From contig NZ_CP072453.1 in assembly GCF_019343475.1 (NCBI RefSeq), forward strand, positions 4,650,001 through 4,714,000: a stretch of DNA of 64,000 nucleotides, in the 5' to 3' direction. The notes beneath the pieces are model-generated. The model made no database searches, was not told the DNA's origin, and saw only the letters and a list, made by a program, of their open reading frames with translations. Below, piece after piece: positions 61,413 through 64,000 of the stretch. The position numbers and the translations under genes are program-made. The DNA comes from Providencia sp. R33 (GTDB taxonomy: Bacteria > Pseudomonadota > Gammaproteobacteria > Enterobacterales > Enterobacteriaceae). How positions within the stretch are numbered: the stretch's first letter is position 1; each line of letters starts with the position of its first letter.

Positions 61413-62141
61413 ATGCAGCTCCCTTCATTCTCCGCAACCCGTTTAATCCCTATATTCTTGCTCTTCACGGGGCTTTCTCAATCGTTTGCTGCGGGGGTGG
61501 GGATTAACGCCACTCGAATTATTGTTAACCAAGGTAGCCAAGCCGCATCGGTGACGTTACGTAACAATACTGATGAAGAGACGTACTTAGTACAATCATA
61601 TCTCAGTGCGGATAATGCTGAATCGACAGCCTTTGCACCCTTTGATGCATTACCGCCAATGATAAAGATGGCTCCCAATAGTCAGCAAGAAGTACGATTA
61701 GTCGAGAAGTCAGGATTGACAACGCGTCTCCCAACAGACCGGGAGTCCGTTTTTTATTTTCATGCCCGGGCTATTCCGAATAACGCACATAACGTGATAA
61801 ATCCAAACGAAGAAAACCACGGCACGGTTAAAATTGCGTTAGAAAATGTGATTAAAGTGTTTTATCGCCCTAAAGGGCTAACCTCTACGCCAATGCAAGC
61901 ACAAGCCGGGCTCTTATTTGAAGTCGCTCCGGGAGGAGTCACAGTAACTAACCCATCGCCTTATCATGTCACTTTGGCAGGGTTAACAATGGGGAAACAG
62001 TCTATTACTATTCGGCAGCAAGAAGCGATGTTGGTTCCTTTCAGTGAACGCACCTATCCGACAACGGTAAAAAATGGGGCGATAGCGTGGACCACAATCA
62101 ATGATTTAGGGGGCTATGATGTTCATCACGTCCCACGCTAA
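61413..62141 (+). CDS. periplasmic fimbrial chaperone (PapD-like)
   Basis: A 242-residue chaperone with a signal peptide ending near SFA and two Ig-like domains. The G1-strand region and the conserved LPTDRESVFYFHARAIP motif near residue 110 identify it. It holds pilins by donor-strand complementation until they reach the usher. Its end overlaps the start of the next pilin by 26 bases. Confidence 0.9.
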   Translation: MQLPSFSATRLIPIFLLFTGLSQSFAAGVGINATRIIVNQGSQAASVTLRNNTDEETYLVQSYLSADNAESTAFAPFDALPPMIKMAPNSQQEVRLVEKSGLTTRLPTDRESVFYFHARAIPNNAHNVINPNEENHGTVKIALENVIKVFYRPKGLTSTPMQAQAGLLFEVAPGGVTVTNPSPYHVTLAGLTMGKQSITIRQQEAMLVPFSERTYPTTVKNGAIAWTTINDLGGYDVHHVPR

Positions 62142-62682
62142 GGCAGCGAGGTTAAGCCTAACACTGATGAGCGGCATGATGGTTTCACTGTGCGTTAGTG
62201 CTGCCAATGACACCTTGGAAATGACGGCATCGATCACAAAAGGCACGTGTGCACTGAGTGTGTCACCGACAACCGTGACGTTTTTATCGCCTCACATTAT
62301 CAGTGAGTTTCAGTCAGGTAATGCGGTTGAGAGTGCCCCTCTTCATCTGAATTATGATTGTTCGGGATTCTCTGCCGAAACTTTGCCAAGCGTAAAATTG
62401 ACAGGGCAAACGGCTGCGGCTGATGCTCACGTATTTTTATCGTCACCGCAAAGTCAAAGTGCGGCAGGCAGCGGATTTATGCTCAAACTCGGCGAGGTCT
62501 CACAATTAGTGGGGTTTTATACTGCAGGCACGACGTTGCAGGCAAACGATACGTTTGTTCTACCCAGCAACACACAAGGCGCTCAGCTCCTCACGGTCGG
62601 TTTGGTGAAGCAAAACGCCAGTGTCCCAGTGACCGTCGGTGACGTCAACGCGACTATCACCTTGACATATATCACCCCATAA
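62116..62682 (+). CDS. minor fimbrial subunit
   Basis: A 188-residue pilin with signal sequence ending CVSA, a donor-strand-like TLEMTASI, a cysteine pair (GTCALSV and YDCSGFS) and a terminal beta strand (VNATITLTYITP). A minor or adaptor subunit. The start inside the chaperone gene suggests coupled translation; a second ATG three bases later is equally possible. Confidence 0.82.
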   Translation: MMFITSHAKAARLSLTLMSGMMVSLCVSAANDTLEMTASITKGTCALSVSPTTVTFLSPHIISEFQSGNAVESAPLHLNYDCSGFSAETLPSVKLTGQTAAADAHVFLSSPQSQSAAGSGFMLKLGEVSQLVGFYTAGTTLQANDTFVLPSNTQGAQLLTVGLVKQNASVPVTVGDVNATITLTYITP

Positions 62683-62705
62683 CTTCGAAAAGAGGAGTGT
62701 CTCAC

Positions 62706-63251
62706 ATGGCTCTAAAAATTGCGCGGGCTTTCGTCGGAGTTTGGGGGGTATTACTGCCATTATGCGCACCAGCAGGCACTAACTCCGTGACCGTTCAGTT
62801 CGAAGCTTCCTTGTATACCAAGACCTGTAAAATTGACGTTCGCCCTAATGCCTTAATTGAATACGGGCCGGTACAGGTAGATACGATAATCAAAAATGAT
62901 GCTGGGACAACCGATAGTCTTAATCGCGATATCGTGCTAACCCTCACTGAGTGCAGTGGCCCAGGGACATTAGCGAATAGCCATGTGGTAGTGACGGGAC
63001 CAACGGTGACCGTCAACGGTCATGCCCTTTTTAAAGCCAGTGGCAGTGCAGGAGGTGTGGGGATTGAATTGCTTGCTGATGGTATCGCGAAAACCCACGG
63101 TGATGAAGTGTGGTTACTAAACAGTATGAGTACCGAAAATGATACACGTACGTTGACTGCGGCACTTTCTTGTGGCCATTGCACAAATGTGAATGACATG
63201 TCGGTGGGTGATATGCGCGCCACGATGACGTTTACGGTATTGACATATTAG
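62706..63251 (+). CDS. minor fimbrial subunit
   Basis: About 181 residues with a signal peptide ending near CAPAG, a first cysteine in KTCKIDVRP and a second in LTECSGPG, and an additional CGHC pair near residue 158 that is unusual for pilins. The C-terminus MRATMTFTVLTY has the beta-zipper with terminal tyrosine. The ATG at 62706 has AGAGGAG 8 bases upstream; an in-frame GTG at 62697 lies inside that site. Confidence 0.82.
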   Translation: MALKIARAFVGVWGVLLPLCAPAGTNSVTVQFEASLYTKTCKIDVRPNALIEYGPVQVDTIIKNDAGTTDSLNRDIVLTLTECSGPGTLANSHVVVTGPTVTVNGHALFKASGSAGGVGIELLADGIAKTHGDEVWLLNSMSTENDTRTLTAALSCGHCTNVNDMSVGDMRATMTFTVLTY

Positions 63252-63279
63252 CGCGAATAGATATTAAGAGAGAAAGCAC

Positions 63280-64000
63280 GTGAAATTAATGCCCTTTATT
63301 TTGAGCAAACAAGCAACATTAGGTTTGAGTCTGCTGGCACTGATGAGTCTCTTATTCCTACCATCGGTATTTGCGGCAGGATTGCGCTTAGACCAAAGCC
63401 GGATCATCGTTCAGGCAAATCAATCGCAACAGGTCGTCACGATAGAGAATGACAGTGACAAGCTGTATCTGATCCAAACCAACATACGGGATAAAACGCC
63501 TGACGGTGAGGTATCGAGCATATGGCTCGTGACGCCTCCGTTATTTCGATTGGCGTCCAACAGTCAGCAATCGATGAAAATATTGCCTCAAGCAGGGATA
63601 GAAAGCCTGCCAACGGATCGCGAATCCCTGTTTTATTTCAGTGCAACGGCGTTACCGGCTATACCCAAATCGGTGGACGGTACTCCATCCGTTGCCCAGA
63701 TATCGGTGGCCACTCGCTTAGTCGTCAAATTGTTTTATCGACCACAGACGTTACCAATGACGTATGAGCAAGCATCGAGCCAAGTCACCTTTACTCAATC
63801 GGATCACACCCTCTGCGTTGATAATCCGACCCCGTATTATCTGACGTTCAGTACACTGCACACGGCTGAGCGCCCATTGCCGTTTCCGGCTGGTTTGATG
63901 TTGGCTCCATTTAGTCATCATACACTGAATGTCGCTCTGCCTATTCAACGTATACAGTGGCGTACACTGAATGATTACGGCGGCAGTACCCCCCAATTTG
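63280..64000 (+). CDS. second periplasmic fimbrial chaperone (runs off the window)
   Basis: An open frame from GTG 63280 (or ATG 63289) to the right edge, about 240 residues. Signal peptide ends SVFA; then LRLDQSRIIVQANQSQQVVTIEN, SLPTDRESLFYFSATALP and VVKLFYRP, all PapD-family motifs. The end and any usher gene lie outside the window. A second chaperone in one operon suggests dedicated handling of different subunits. Confidence 0.82.
   Translation, partial: MKLMPFILSKQATLGLSLLALMSLLFLPSVFAAGLRLDQSRIIVQANQSQQVVTIENDSDKLYLIQTNIRDKTPDGEVSSIWLVTPPLFRLASNSQQSMKILPQAGIESLPTDRESLFYFSATALPAIPKSVDGTPSVAQISVATRLVVKLFYRPQTLPMTYEQASSQVTFTQSDHTLCVDNPTPYYLTFSTLHTAERPLPFPAGLMLAPFSHHTLNVALPIQRIQWRTLNDYGGSTPQF

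Noticed and set aside
1..64000. Search for CRISPR arrays
   Set aside because: No regularly spaced direct repeats or cas genes were seen.

Overview
The window looks like chromosome of a low-GC member of the Enterobacterales, most likely Providencia or a close relative in the Morganellaceae. This rests on base composition, a HypT-like regulator, an orphan Hcp/VgrG locus, chaperone-usher fimbrial genes and CP4-57-type island genes. The species is inferred, because no rRNA or marker gene is present.

Region 1 (1-18.87 kb) is ordinary metabolic backbone. It holds a DUF3597 gene, a leucine-rich-repeat protein, a thioredoxin, a TauE-type exporter and a LacI-type regulator. Next come a minus-strand operon for a polyol or sugar (alcohol dehydrogenase, then periplasmic binding protein, ATPase and permease), an aspartate racemase/Dcu transporter pair divergent from hypT, and an MgtC-like gene. 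Last is a phosphodiesterase-like/nucleoside-transporter pair divergent from a chimeric LacI-plus-solute-binding regulator. Several promoters here carry clear paired palindromic operators.

Region 2 (18.88-41.8 kb) is a defence-rich genomic island. It begins with a fragment resembling the 3' end of tRNA-Phe and an IS481-type element. It then carries a two-gene Gabija system, a CP4-57-like block (yfjQ, klcA/ardB, a frameshifted WYL regulator, a YfjP-type GTPase, a YfjJ/Gp2-like protein, alpA, a zinc-ribbon protein) and a complete type I restriction-modification operon with a fourth HrgA-like gene. It ends with four genes of unknown role, including a second YfjP-type GTPase.

Region 3 (42.5-49.5 kb) is an orphan type VI secretion cargo locus: hcp, vgrG, a DUF4123 chaperone, an effector with a pyocin-S-type middle and a papain-fold toxin tail, a likely immunity gene, a membrane protein and a PAAR protein. 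vgrG through the immunity gene are chained by 1-4 base overlaps.

Region 4 (49.6-58.9 kb) is decaying mobile DNA. It has a second, broken copy of the Gp2-like/alpA/zinc-ribbon/type I restriction module, the remains of a phage lysis cassette, fragments of IS3, IS110, IS5 and IS21 elements, and one complete IS21-type element.

Region 5 (58.9-64 kb) is a long AT-rich upstream region followed by a fimbrial operon (pilin, chaperone, two pilins, second chaperone) that runs off the window. A motif TCGATCG-N7-CGATY occurs twice upstream of this operon and once upstream of the membrane-protein gene at 38.7 kb, and suggests a shared regulator.
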